Shown one piece after another: positions 1-12,800 of a DNA stretch of 64,000 nucleotides. The notes under the pieces were generated by a model. That model was not told where the DNA came from and searched no databases. It saw only the letters and a list, made by a program, of their open reading frames with translations. A program made the translations under genes and the position numbers. The number at the start of each line of letters is the position of its first letter. Position 1 is the first letter of the stretch. Location of the stretch: contig OY992536.1 in the NCBI GenBank assembly GCA_963921195.1, positions 321,921,038 through 321,985,037 on the forward strand, read 5' to 3'. This DNA is from Pegoplata infirma (taxonomy: Eukaryota; Arthropoda; Insecta; Diptera; Anthomyiidae).

Positions 1-1426
1 TATTTGGACCGTTCTTTGCACATGGAGATAGGTTTTCCAAAGACCTTTCATTTGGTATGCAACATGACTAGGTTTATTTGTATAATATATGAGATAAACG
101 CAAAAAAAACTGAAAAATTACCGTTTCTTCCCCCTCATTTTCACCCCCTAAATATGAATTTGGGCCACTAAAAAAAAATACGTGTCCCTTTATTTTTTAT
201 ACTCTACAAAATAAAACCAATTCCATAAAGATCGGCGGGTGACACCAGGGATACCTTCCTTGTAAGTCGAATTTAACTCTTCTACTTTTTTACATATTTT
301 TTTTTACTTTCTGCAACAAATGAAACCTTTTTATGTCAGAATAACTTCAAAGTCCTGCACTTTGATCAAGGGGATAAGAAAATTACAGTTTTATCGGTCC
401 GCTCCCTTTTGTAGGTGTGGTCCGGCAACGTCCCCGCCGACCCCCTAAGAAAACGCAATTTAATTTTTTTTTTCACATTTTAAAGCGCATTTTAACAAAA
501 ATGCTAAAAATAAATACGTGTTTTAGTATTAAAATTGAAAAAAAATTTAAGTTTTTATGCGTTTTTTATATTTTTAACTTTTTTTTCGATAATACCGGTA
601 CGTACCGGTATCGACGTTTCGGTATCGGTAATACCGTAACCGATTCAACTCAAATACCGTAACCGATACCGATACCGAAATAAATAAAAAAAATGATACC
701 AATATCGATACCGTTATTCGTTTCGATTGCCAACCTTGGTATTTACAATCAGTTTTTTGTTTTACAGAAAACGCGATATTGTTAGCTCGGAATATAAAAA
801 TGTAATTTTTGGCAACAAAAACGTGGTAAAAATAGAAACCCTTTGTGTACAATGGAAATGATGACTTATTTTTTTTTTTTCTTAAAATGTCAAACTTTAA
901 TAATAGTGGTATTCACGTCTGCAATTTTTACCCTTGCAAAATTTTTTAACAAGCACATGAGATGAAATAAAACAAAAAATAATTTTATATCAAAAAATGC
1001 ATTTGCATAAAAAATGCATTTTTTATGACACAATTTTTTGTTATTTTTACGTTTAAAGTAGACGACATAAACTTTTAATTTCAATTTTGATTATACAAAT
1101 TCAATACTTACTAAAGAAAATATAGCTCTTCAAACTAGACAATTTTTTAAATTTTTTGGGATTTTTAAAATCGCGAGTTTTTGGAATTTAACTGCAAATG
1201 GGAATGTCTAAGTGGCTCCATAGAGTATCTGTGTTCATAATATACAAAAAATCTGAAGAGTCAAGTCCAGATTTATGGTTTTATATCGTAATTTTGACCG
1301 ATATATATACAGGATCCTTGATCGATTTTAAGTCAATCTAGCGATGTTCGTAAGTTTGTCTGTAGAAAACACGGTAACTTTTGAAAGACTACTTTAATCT
1401 AAAACAAAATTAACAAAACCGATCAA
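1..1426. other. AT-rich sequence, no gene seen
   Basis: No conserved coding frame or splice-bounded exon was found. About 590-690 holds short repeats of the words CCGATACCG and TACCGGTA, a small degenerate satellite. It lies upstream of the visible elongase exons, so it may be intron. Confidence 0.5.
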
Positions 1427-2041
1427 CACTCAAAATAATCACTCTGCTAAATTACAGAGATACCCTGCTGAGCCAGCAAAAAATACCATAGATTTCCAAC
1501 CATTAAATCCATTTTATAAGTAAAACTTCTCTGCATCAAAAACATTAATAAAAATTAAAAAATGAAATTAGTTAAAATTTTGTTAAATTTTGCCCGATTT
1601 AATGCTTCCAAATTGTAAATTTTTAACGAGTAACTCAAATTTTACACGTCATCCTCGTAAAATTTACCAGTTTTTATTGTAATTTAAGAAACTTTTTAAA
1701 GAGGGTCATATTTGGAAGCTTTTTGAAGTGATTTTTATTTGAAAACTGTATTACAGAGCAATAAGTAAAATTACAAATGAAATTTAGTATTTTGGATACG
1801 AGAAAAAACAAAGTATTTTTCTAAAATCCGTATTTTAACAAAGAAACTCTGTTTATTATCTGTAAAATAGAGATTACAAAGTAAAAAGTAAAATTACAGA
1901 TAAAATTTTGTTTTTCAGTCACAAGAAAATACAAAGTATTTTCTTGAATTCTGTATTTCGACAGATAACTTTGTCAAATATCTGTCGAATTGAGATTACA
2001 GTCATTTTACAGAGTATTTAACAGAGTAATTATTTTGAGTG
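1427..2041. mobile_element. MITE with CACTCAAAATAATyACTCTG inverted ends
   Basis: The left end CACTCAAAATAATCACTCTG matches the complement of the right end CAGAGTAATTATTTTGAGTG, with further complementarity inside. It is one of several elements here that start CACTCA/CACTTA. No clear target duplication is seen in this copy. Confidence 0.65.
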
Positions 2042-2120
2042 CAGGGATTCAAAAGTTATGAGCAAAACCATGAGCATTGTATTTTTTTGTTTTTTTGAAG
2101 TCGCGTGTTAAAAAACACAA

Positions 2121-2950
2121 TTTATTTGTTATACCCTACACCACACTGTGGTACAGGGTATAATGAGTTTGTGCTGATGTTTGTAACTTCCCGAAATATT
2201 GGTCCTAGACCCACTTTTAAGTATACCGATCGACTCAGAATCACTTTTTGAGTCGATTTAGCGATGTCCATCCGTCCGTCTGTCTGTCTGTCCATGTAAA
2301 TGGTGTAAACACGATACAGGTCGCAATTTTTAATCAATTGAAAATGAAACTAAAGCCTCTTTTGGCCCAAGGACGAAGCCTATTGAAATTGGAAAAAATC
2401 GGTCCATATTTAGACCTAGCCCCCATACAAAGGTCCTCTTTAGTTTTGACTCAAATGACTCTAATAACCGCATTATAATAGGTATATTTTCAAAATTTGG
2501 CAGGTTATCATTTTTTATCTACACAAATCACCGTTCCGAATTTTAAAGAAATCGGACCAGTTCTTCTAATAGCCCCCATACAAACCACCTTCCCGATTTT
2601 CACATAAATCTCTGAAATTTCATTAAAATAGAAAATATTTAATTAAAATTCTGTTTGTGTATGTTAAATACACAATAGCCTTATCAAATCTGATTATCAT
2701 CGGACCATTTTTGGACTTAGGTCCCATGTGGAAATTTCGCTCGATATTCAGTTGAAGCGATTTATTGTCAACAAAAAGAAGCCTATTTCACTCAAATTTG
2801 ATTAGTGAGTGCTTTTTACACTTATTAAAGATTTGACAAAATGTAGATGTAATCAGCCCATGTTTGAACTTGGGACCCATTTTCCGGGAAACTCTGGTGT
2901 AGGATATTATATGGTCGGTCTTGACCGACTGTAATTTTCTTACTTGTTTT
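2121..2950 (+). repeat. Dispersed repeat with CCGTCCGTCTG run and hairpin plus CTTACTTG end
   Basis: Starts at TATACCCTACACCACACTG, contains CCGTCCGTCTGTCTGTCTG at 2271-2290, and ends with the palindrome GGTCGGTCTTGACCGAC followed by TTCTTACTTGTTTTT. The 3' half is closely matched at about 17870-18316. The subterminal hairpin followed by a short fixed 3' end recalls Helitron/DINE-type elements; that class is inference. The small open frames in it are shadows. Confidence 0.6.
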
Positions 2951-3732
2951 TAATTCAAAATTTTAATCGCCGGGCGTTCATGGGTAATGTTATCTGATTG
3001 ACCTGAAATTTCGACTGCAAAAGTTTGAGGCCAAATGAAAAAAAAAATCACTCCAATGTAACGCTATTAGCCACGATCTTTGACATTTCTTTATTTTTGT
3101 TTTTGCAATAATTGTCAAAAATCCGATACTTATCAAAAAACATTTGTAATATATTTATTTTTTGATAAATGATGTGTTATAAATTTTAATTGCCCAAACA
3201 ATGATCACCTATTTTTGATGTTTTCAAATTATATGTATGTATATCATTAGGCTACAGATAAAATCGTGATATTTTGATTTAAATTATGAGATGTGAATGA
3301 AACGAAATAAAATGTAAGAAATAATGTCAAGTTCAATTTAATTAAATTTTACCATAAATTTAAGACAAATAAAAAATATACACAAAATCTAGTTATAACA
3401 ATAAAGAAAATATTAATAAAAACCAGACAATGTCCGCAAACAAATGATGAACTATAAATTTATAGTTTGCAAAAATATAAAAAAAAGAGATAAAGTTTCT
3501 CCCATAAATAAAATAGTTAACCTTTTGTGTTAAGAGGGCGGCGGCGGGTGTTACAAAAAAAAATATTTGGCACAATGCTAAAACTGATGTAAGAGTCTCA
3601 AAAAAAATTATAAATAAAAAAAATGATAATAAAATTAAATTTATGCAAAAATTTTTAAAAAAATTACAGGTTTTTAATTAATAAAAACAAATAAAATAAT
3701 AAATTATTTTTTATTTTTTTTTGTAATTTCAG

Positions 3733-3840
3733 GTACTTGGTCCCAAATTAATGGAAAACAGAAAACCTTTTCAATTACGCAAAGTCTTAATTGTATATAA
3801 TTTTTTACAAGTCATATTTAGTGCTTGGTTATTTTATGAG
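3733..3840 (+). CDS. Elongase exon (visible exon 1)
   Basis: Acceptor ttgtaatttcag ends at 3732 and donor gtaaat starts at 3841. It encodes 36 residues starting [13 protein letters not shown] and ending SAWLFYE, in phase 0. Any exon upstream must end in phase 0 outside the window. Confidence 0.9.
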
Positions 3841-6800
3841 GTAAATTAAAATTGAAAGGTGAATAAACGTTTAAAACACTAATTGATATTTTTTTTTCTT
3901 TAATATAGTCCTGCATTGGTGGTTGGTTAAATGGTTATAATTTAAGATGTGAACCAGTAGATTATTCATATTCTCCCAAAGCTTTAAGAGTAAGTATTTA
4001 AAGAAATTACCAGAAAAAAACAAAAGACTTAGAACACAAACTTGTTTTGCTTTCTTTTGTATTCAACATAGATTTGTTTTCTTTTCAGTTATTTGTTCAT
4101 TTTAAATAAAATTAGCATATTATGCTAATTTTTTTATACACTGATTATAATAGTTTTTTTTTATGAAATTTAATATAAAGTTAAAAACAAAAAAATTTAG
4201 TCAATACCATGTTTTTGATATTAGAGACAGACCGTCTGTTTATCGTATTTATCCAAATGAGTTGGCAACAGCTTTAGGCTATAAACAAAAAAAAATAAAA
4301 AGACATTTAACATATTAAATATTATATTAGTACATAATGTAAGATTAGCTCATATTTTAAGCCGCAAGGCTAAAAAAGAATCGATCACGTGTCAATTTGG
4401 ACATTGTGCCCTTTTTAGCTTAACAAAATGTTTAGTCATTGGAATTATAATTTTTACAGAATCACACACGCGTTTGATTTTATTGGTGTTTATTATAATC
4501 TACACCGTTATCGATTTTGCACTTTTGTATACATATTTTAGTTTAGTGTTTTATGTTAAATATACCTATATTTGGTTAAAAATTTACATAAACATTTTTG
4601 CAAAAAAAAAAATTCCATTAATAATGCGCATAAATTATAAAGTTTTATTTATGAAAATATATTTCTTTTTTTAAAAAGAAATGATGAGGTATGGATTGTT
4701 TTTTCGTAAGCCGGGGCTTTTTTTGTACATATGTATATTAACAATTTGTCTCAATATTCTAGAAATCTGTCTTATAGTTGTATAACGAAGAGCTCAGGTT
4801 GTATTTGGACCTATAACACTGTTCAACAAATTTGAAGTGACCGAACTATTTCAAAGAAAATTATGTCATTAACTGTTTGTAGGTTATTTTAAAAAGTAAT
4901 CAGTAAAGTCATTTTAAAAGAAAAATCACTTATTTTATAAAGGATTTAATTTTTTTACTGTTTCTGTAGTTTAAAAAAAAATATTTACTGTATTAAAAAA
5001 CGAATTTTCAGTTACATTTAATTTCGGCAGTAAAATATTTCTTCTATAGTTTTACTGTTTTTCAATACAAAATAACTGAATATTCACTAGTTTTTTAATG
5101 TTTTGGTTAGTCATTAAATTAACATTTAAAATTGACTGTATTGTGTTTTTATTTTAAAAGAAAAAACACTGGAATGGTTTTTAAATGAAAGTTCATTTGT
5201 TTTAAGTGAATATTCAGTGGAATTTACCTACATAATTCTTTGAGTGTATATATTTCGAACATGCTGATTCGAATGGCGTACCCCGTTTTTCGATGTATCC
5301 CAGCAAAAACATGGTAATGAGTTGTGAAAAGTAATCATTACCAAGTACATTATTTATAATGAGTACCCATTACCATTAACATTATTTTAAGCCCAAAAGT
5401 AACTATAAAAATTACGCAATTTTTAAGTTTTAGTAAAAACAAGTTACATTTCAAAAGTTTTAATTAACTAATTATTTTACTTCTTATTGGTAATGGGTTT
5501 TTACTCCTTATTTGTAATCCGAGGCAGTAACTACTTATTTATCTCCATACTCTTCACTAGTTATTTTTGTCTCACGCCCTTGTTAAAATAATTAGTGTTT
5601 CATTCTATAAGTAACTGCTTATTAACATCTGTTTCGGATTACAAAACCCATTACTAGTAATGCCAATTTTTGCTGGGATGGTACAGTTTTCTTACAAAAT
5701 GTCGTTAAAGATTTGCTGATTTCGAGCCAGTTTTTTAACAAAAAAGTTTGCAAAGTAAATGGTTTATAAATTTTATGACATGGAAAACAAAGATATGACT
5801 TGTAGCAACATTTGTTATGCAAATTTGATTTAAAGCTTTTCAATTTAAGCCCTTAAATTCCCAAATTTCTGCATTTTTTAAGGTTTTCGCCAAATTAACA
5901 GCCAAATTGGTCTTTGATAAAAAACTTGCTTTTAATGAATCAAAAATGCATCCCTAACAATACGAATAGTGGACAAAAAAGAGCTATGTTACATGGACCA
6001 TCATGATGAAAATCGCGAAAAACCTTTTTTTGTATATGCCAGCACCACTTTACACAGAAAAAAATATTTAATGGAAAAAAACACTTAAATATTTGCTCAG
6101 CTTAAAATTTGACATTTAATTAAATTTTACTTGGATCAATTAACCATTTGCTCAAATCTGAAAAATTCACAAAAAATTCGTAAAAACAAAAAAAGTCATC
6201 ATAGTAGGCTTTGAGTAACAATGCGATGAACGCTGTTGCGTTTTTTGTTTTAGTTTTAGTTAGTCGTCAAATAGAAAAGTACTTTCACGCACACAAGACG
6301 AAAATAAACAAAATAATATAAAGCACAAAAAAAAACAATTTAAACAAAAGACTTGAAAAGACTGACAAAAACACTACAACTGTAAAATAATGATTAACCA
6401 TTCACTCAGATCAAGCATTGGATTACTCAAAAATAACACAAAATTATTGATTAACAGCTCACTCAAATCAAGCATTGGTTTAATCAAAAATTACAGAAAA
6501 ATAACAATTAACAAATTACTCAAATCAAGCATTAGTTTAATCAAGGAACAGTCAATGACTGACCTACAATTTTCGTGCTTGATCCAACAATTTTCCTCAT
6601 TAGATGACTTTTAATTAAAATAATGCTCAACCTGGTCATAGATGGGACTAATTAATTAAAGGGACCAATTAATTGATGGTTTAATTACCATTTAATTGAT
6701 GTTAATGGTAATGAAATTTTTTTCATTACCATTGGTTGTATCAATTGTACCAATTAAATTACTTATCAATTTAATTACTAATGAAAATTAAAAAAAAAAT

Positions 6801-9800
6801 AATTACCATTGGTATGGCATCACTTAAAAAAAATAATTACCATAAGTAAAAGTCGTCACAACCCAGCAAAAATTGGCATTACTAGTAATGGGTTTTGTAA
6901 TCCGAAACAGATGTTAATAAGTAGTTACTTATTGAGTGAAACACTAATTATTTTAACAAGGGCGTGAGACAAAAATAACTAGTGAAGAGTATGGAGTTAA
7001 ATAAGTAGTTACTGCCTCAGATTACAAATAAGGAGTAAAAACCCATTACCAATAAGAAGTAAAATAATTAGTTAATTAAAACTTTTAAAATTTAACTTGT
7101 TTTTACTAAAACTTAAAAATTGCGTAATTTTTATTAAGTTTTTAAGTACTTTTTAAGTTAATTGAATTGTAAAGGTTAAAAACTGCAAGTGCAAGAAGAT
7201 ATTATTACTTAGAGGTGCTTTTAAAACATATTACTGAGAAGTAGTTACTTTTGGGCTTAAAATAATGTTAATGGTAATGGGTACTCATTATAAATAATGT
7301 ACTTGGTAATGATTACTTTTCACTACTCATTACCATGTTTTTGCTGCACTCATAGAAATCCTACAGTATTCCTTACTAAAAAGTTGGTAGTTATTACTAA
7401 TTGTTAGTATTAAAGGGCCCTACAACGCGTTAGTCAATTTTTACTAACGCAGTTATAAAAAAACGGTAAACAAAATTAAAAGCGAAAACCTATCCAAAAT
7501 CGATTTTGAAAAATTTTTTAACAAAAAAAATTGTTTCAAAAATATATAATTATTGAGCTTAATAGCTGGCAATGATCTATTTCGGAAATTTAAAAAAAAA
7601 ATATACATTTAGTTTTTTTCACGAAAATTTGCTATGTGAAAAAAAAAAATCTTCAAAAATGTAAATTTTACCATATTAGGTGTCAAAAATAATTTTCCAA
7701 ATTTTTTAAAATTACTAACAAAAATTATTAAAAAATCGGTAAAAAATCAGTATTCAGTAAAGTTAAAAGTATTCCAATTTCAAAAAAATAACTAAATTTA
7801 TACTGTAAAGCTAAATTTATACTGTAAATTACTAAAAAAGTAGTATATTTAAAGTTATGACACTTTTACTGTATTTTTTACTGTAGGATTATTTTGAGTG
7901 TGGGAATATTGTCAAAATCGTTAATATTTGGAAAAATCTGTTGTTTTTTGTTATATGGTGTTTAAGTTTTTCACATTTTATAAACCAAACACACGTTGAC
8001 TGCCTTTGTATAACACAATATTTGAAATTTTTATTTGCGTTTTGTTTTTTTTTGTTTTTTGTCTTTAACATTGTCATATTTTTTTTTTGTAAAAACATAC
8101 TTTGATGTTTAAATTTTTAACTTTTCAAAAAAACAAAAATGTGCAAACCAATGGTTTTGAAACCAATTATAATTTGTGTTTTTCAACAATTGGTGCATTT
8201 CATTACCATTAGTAACTATTTTTTCAATTAAAAAAATTTAATTACCATTAAATGGTAATGAAATTTTTTTCATTACCATTGATATCAACCAATGGTAATT
8301 AAATTTCAATGGTAATGAAAAATTCCCATCTATGAACCTGGTGTATTTCGTGCTTGATCTAACAACTCATTTTTATCTGTGTACGAGATGATTTAAGGTT
8401 CCATCTTTTAGTATATAATGTGGGAACCTTAAACAACTAACTGACCAAAAATTCGGCCAAAAAAGTTTGCATTTGCAAAAGTTATCTTAACAAAAACTAT
8501 TATTTCAGTGTTTGCGATACAATAATTATAGTTTTTGTTAAGATAACTTTTGCAAATGAAAACTTTTTTGGACAACATTATATACTTAAAGATGAAGCCT
8601 CAAATCATCTCCTAAAGTGATGCTGCCATATACAAAAAAACGGTTTTTCGCGATTTTCATCATCCACAAAATGCAAGTTTTTTATCAGAGACCAATTTAG
8701 CGGTTAATTTCGCGAAAACTCAAAAAGCAGCTGAAAATCAGCCAATCTTTAATTACATTTTACAAGAAAACTGGTCCATACAGCGACGTATCCAGGAACT
8801 TGAAAACGGGGGGGGCACAATGCCGAAAATTTTTTTCGTCATCGCCTATTAATATTTATTTTTAACTACACCCATAACCTCCCCCCCCCCCCCCACCAAC
8901 ACGATTTCATCATTATTTATATAAAAAATGTCTTGGAATATCAGATATTTTTTAATAAAATCTCGAAATCTTTCTACAGGAAAAATGCTTAGATCTAAAA
9001 CTTTTCTTTTAAAAAATTATAAATTTTTGATGAAAATAATATAATGTCTGACAAATTTTAATAATCAAATAATATCTCAGGTTTTAATACAGAAAATGTA
9101 TCTTACAATGGAAGTATCTGAACCCTTATGAACCGATTTGCACGAAACTTAAAATATATATGAGGGTTTCTTCCTCAACCGGGCCACCCTTCTCTCCAAA
9201 ATTGGTATGGGTTTAAAATTTTTTTAAAAAATGTCGAAGTTACTTAATAATATTTGATTTTGAATACCGAGTGGCGGTTTTGAATTTCAATATGGCGGTC
9301 CAATATGGCGCCCAATTTTTTAAAAATATTACAGATTTGCTTAAAATTTCTCATGCACGGGTTCTTGGAGTCGCTTAAGAAGAATTTGCTGTTGGATTTT
9401 TAAAATTTAAAATGTCGGATCCAACATGGCGATAATTAAAAAAAAAAAAAAATAACAGATTTACTCAAAACTCTTTACACACCGTTCTGTTGGGTTGCTA
9501 AATTAGAATCTGCTATTCGAAAATCTAACTTCATATTCTTATTAAGCGACCCCAAAAACTCGGGTATAAAAAGTTTCAAGTAAATCGGTTAATTTTTTAA
9601 AAATATTTGTCGCCATGTTGGATCCAACATTTTGAATTTTAAAATTCCAACTTCAAATTCAACTTAACCGACCACAAAAACCTGTGTTTAAAGAGTTGAC
9701 GAAGAAACCCTCATATAAAAGAAACAATCCTAAGGTTGTGGTGTCTCGGCTTTTTTGGGGTTCAAGAAATGGGTTAAAAATTGGCTAATTTTTTGGATTT

Positions 9801-12800
9801 TTCAGCCATTTCTTTCTAAGAAAGTATATGATGTTTCCATATGAGAATAAATATTTTTTAATGCCTATCCAACGGGGCAAAACCTTGTAAAAATTTTGCT
9901 TCGTTAAATATTTTTTTCATGAAAGTTTTTAAATTTAAAATCTTTTAAGTTTCAGGAAAATCGGTTCATTAGGATTGAGATACTTCCATTATCTTATTGT
10001 CTGAAAATTGTTTTGTAGAAATTAATTTTCATGATCTTGATGCATAATTTTTATTAGATAAAACTAATATTATGTGTTTTTTTATCATATATTACTGATT
10101 TTTCGGTATAAATGACTTTTTAGAAACGAAGTTTCTAGAGTTTTTCTAAAAAAAAATAAAATCTTTTCTTTTAAAATGAAAATATTTAGAATCTTGTGAA
10201 TTTTTTTTATAATTCATTTTTGTGAATAAAATTTTAAAAAATTTCAAATCGAAAAGGGGGGGGGGCACGTGCCCCCTGTGCCCACCGCCTGTATACGTCC
10301 ATGGGTCCATACATCGAAAAACGGAGTACGCCATTCGATTCAGCATGTCCGAAATATATTGAAATGATGGTCGTACCTCTTGTTTTCTAAAATAGTGGTT
10401 AGTTTTGTCACGCAGTGTTTTTAAAGACTTTAAAAAACAAGTGATAGTGTTCAATTTTGCAGTGTTCTCCATACCCTCCAAAATAAAAATAAAATTATTA
10501 ATAAATTAAACAAAAAGCATGGCATACACTTTTTTGGAGGATGCTTTCTCCCTCTCAATAAAAATTGTTCTGCAAAAAAACTTATAATCAGATTAGTTTT
10601 CTTTTTTACACAGTCCGACAAAAATTAAAAAAAGTCGTTGATCACGAACTGGATAATATACGTTGGAAACTAGAGATTAAATGTAGTAATACTGCATTTA
10701 CAGTTTTTCATTTCGTGATCCTGTTTCCCTTTAAAAGGACTTCAAAGTTTTAGAGGATTATATTTTATAAAATATTTTTTTATTATTTGTACTTATCCTA
10801 GGATGCCACTATTGAAAGCAAAATGTTCAACAAAATATTTTGATAAAGTTTTTAAATGACTTTATTCACATCCTTTTATCCTGCTATGGCAATATATAAA
10901 AATGGAAAAATTAGAGGAGATCCTCCACTTTCATCTGCTGTCACCAGTGTCATCCTAAGACAGTTTCAAATATTTTTCAAAAATATTTTACAAAATGTAT
11001 CCTCTAAAATCTTGAAGTCCTTTTAAAAGGAGACAGGATCACGAAATGAAAAACTGTAAATGCAGTTTTACTCATTTTGATCTCTACTTTCAGACGTACA
11101 TATATAATCCGGTTCATGTTCAATATTGGCTGTAGGACGGTGTTATGGGAAACATATTTCAGAATTTTACAATTTTTGTTATGGAAAATTTTTTGAAAAT
11201 ATGAGAATTTTCCTTTTTGAAAATTTTTTTTGGAACAAAAAATTTTTTAATAGAAAAGTTTATCAAAATATGTGAAATGTTTTACAATCTGAGATTTTTT
11301 TGTATGAAAAATATCTCAGAATCTGAAATTTTTTTTGTTGGAAGATTCTGAAAATTTTTCTAAAGGAAATGTGGATCTGAATCTGTAAATAAAGTCGAAC
11401 CTAAACATCGCTGAGGCTCACCGTGTCTTAAAATTTTCTTTAGAAAAATGTCTAAGAACCTAATAATTTTTGAAAAATGTTTTAAAATCTATGGAATTGC
11501 CTTAGAAAATATTATAAGGCATTAAAACCTTAAATATTTCTAATCTTAAATATTTTCTATCACAAAATCCTATAAAATTTAATTATATTCTTAGAAAAGT
11601 GTATCAAAATTTCTTAATATGAAAAGTTTTTTGCACTTAAAAAAATTATGACGGTAGATTCCACTACAAAAGACAGTTAAAACTACATTTTTTGTTGCTT
11701 AGGCGTCTACTACATTTTACGGTAAAATCAACCAAAAATTGTTGTTGTTTTTAACTATTGAGTAACAACTACAAAAAATGGTAAAAACAACATCAAATTA
11801 CAGTTGTTTTTACTGTAACTCAAGTTGTCTGATTTTTTTATTAACAAAAAAAACTTCTAAATGTCAAGTTATTTTTATAGACTATAAACAACTACATAAA
11901 ATAACTTTTACTACAATGTAGTAATTTTTTGAATTTATTTTTTAAAACGACTACAAAAAATAGTTGTTTGAGATTTTGTAGTTGAAAACAGCTACTACAG
12001 AAATGACCGTCATTTAGTAACTGCAGAAATTTTCTAAGTGTAGAAACTTGTAACTATTTAGAATCTAAGAATTTTTTTTACGGAAACTGTTTCAGAATCT
12101 TAGATTTTTGTGTGCGAAAAAATTCTCAAAATCTAAAAATTACTTTAAAATAAAAGAATTATTTCAAAGTTTTTCTATAAGAAAAGTGCATTAGAATTGG
12201 GATTTTTTTATAGAAAGAATGTTTTAAAGTCTCAGATTATTTTTGTAGAAAAAAATTCTAAGAATCTGAAAGCACTTGTTAAATTCATGTCAACTTTTCG
12301 TTTTGAATACGGCTGTTAGAAACTAAGAGTTTTTCTGTAATAAAAAAATCTCAACATCTGATTTTTTGATGGAAACAGCTATAAAAATTTAATACTTTAT
12401 TTAATAAATAAAAATTTTTTATAAAAATTTAATTTGGCAAACAAGGTTTTAAAGATTCTGCATAGCCGAATCTATCGCCCTCACTTGTTTTTAACTAGTT
12501 TTTTTTTTTTTATTTATTATACACTTTCAAAATTGTTAAAATTTCTTATGATTACTCTAAATTGGTTTCTGTCTTTTTAATTTTTACAAAATAATTTCAT
12601 ATCTTTAGAAATTTAATCATTCCTATCTTTCGACAATGTCAAATGTACTTGTTTATTAATTTTACCCATGTGTTAAATAATAAAAATGTGTGCAATAATT
12701 TTTATACCTCCTTTTTGTCATTCCGTTTGTAACGCATCAAAATATTGATCGGGGACCCCATAAAGTATAAATATTATTGATCCATGATCCATTCTAAGAC

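Larger units (their letters stand above)
6637..8334. mobile_element. hAT-like foldback with 8-bp duplication AACCTGGT
   Basis: Ends are CATAGATGGGA and TCCCATCTATG, flanked by AACCTGGT at 6629-6636 and 8335-8342. The subterminal parts are ATTACCATT/AATGGTAAT-rich and complementary. It is interrupted by the MITEs 6862-7346 and 7347-7900. Confidence 0.75.
6053..8381. mobile_element. TA-flanked element with CACAGAwAAAAAT ends, itself multiply invaded
   Basis: The left end CACAGAAAAAAAT is preceded by TA and the right end ATTTTTATCTGTG is followed by TA. Inside are a threefold 57-bp repeat (6390-6560) and the hAT-like element 6637-8334. Confidence 0.55.
5250..10362. mobile_element. Old foldback host repeat with several later insertions
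   Basis: Left-arm sequence 5250-5298 plus 5678-6050 is complementary to right-arm sequence 8590-8780 plus 10304-10362; for example TTCGAATGGCGTACcCCG matches the complement of CGGaGTACGCCATTCGA. The arms are broken by younger elements: 5299-5677 in the left arm and 8781-10303 in the right. 6053-8381 sits in the interior. No transposase frame survives. Confidence 0.6.

Noticed and set aside
2248..2478. Frames with RPSVCLSV-like peptides that recur at 22887, 28640, 36131 and elsewhere.
   Set aside because: They are translations of the dispersed GTCCGTCCGTCTG repeat, in varying frames, without conserved ends.
4474..4674. 66-codon hydrophobic frame suggesting a small membrane protein.
   Set aside because: Composition is what AT-rich DNA gives by chance (Ile, Tyr, Phe, Leu); no proper ATG start or splice context.
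8881..8894. C tract as a possible regulatory site.
   Set aside because: It belongs to the G/C-rich subterminal part of the 8781-10303 element; similar tracts are seen at 10256-10265 and 54551.
10146..10481. 111-codon minus-strand frame.
   Set aside because: It crosses the right border of the hAT-like element (10303) into the host repeat arm, so it is a chance frame.
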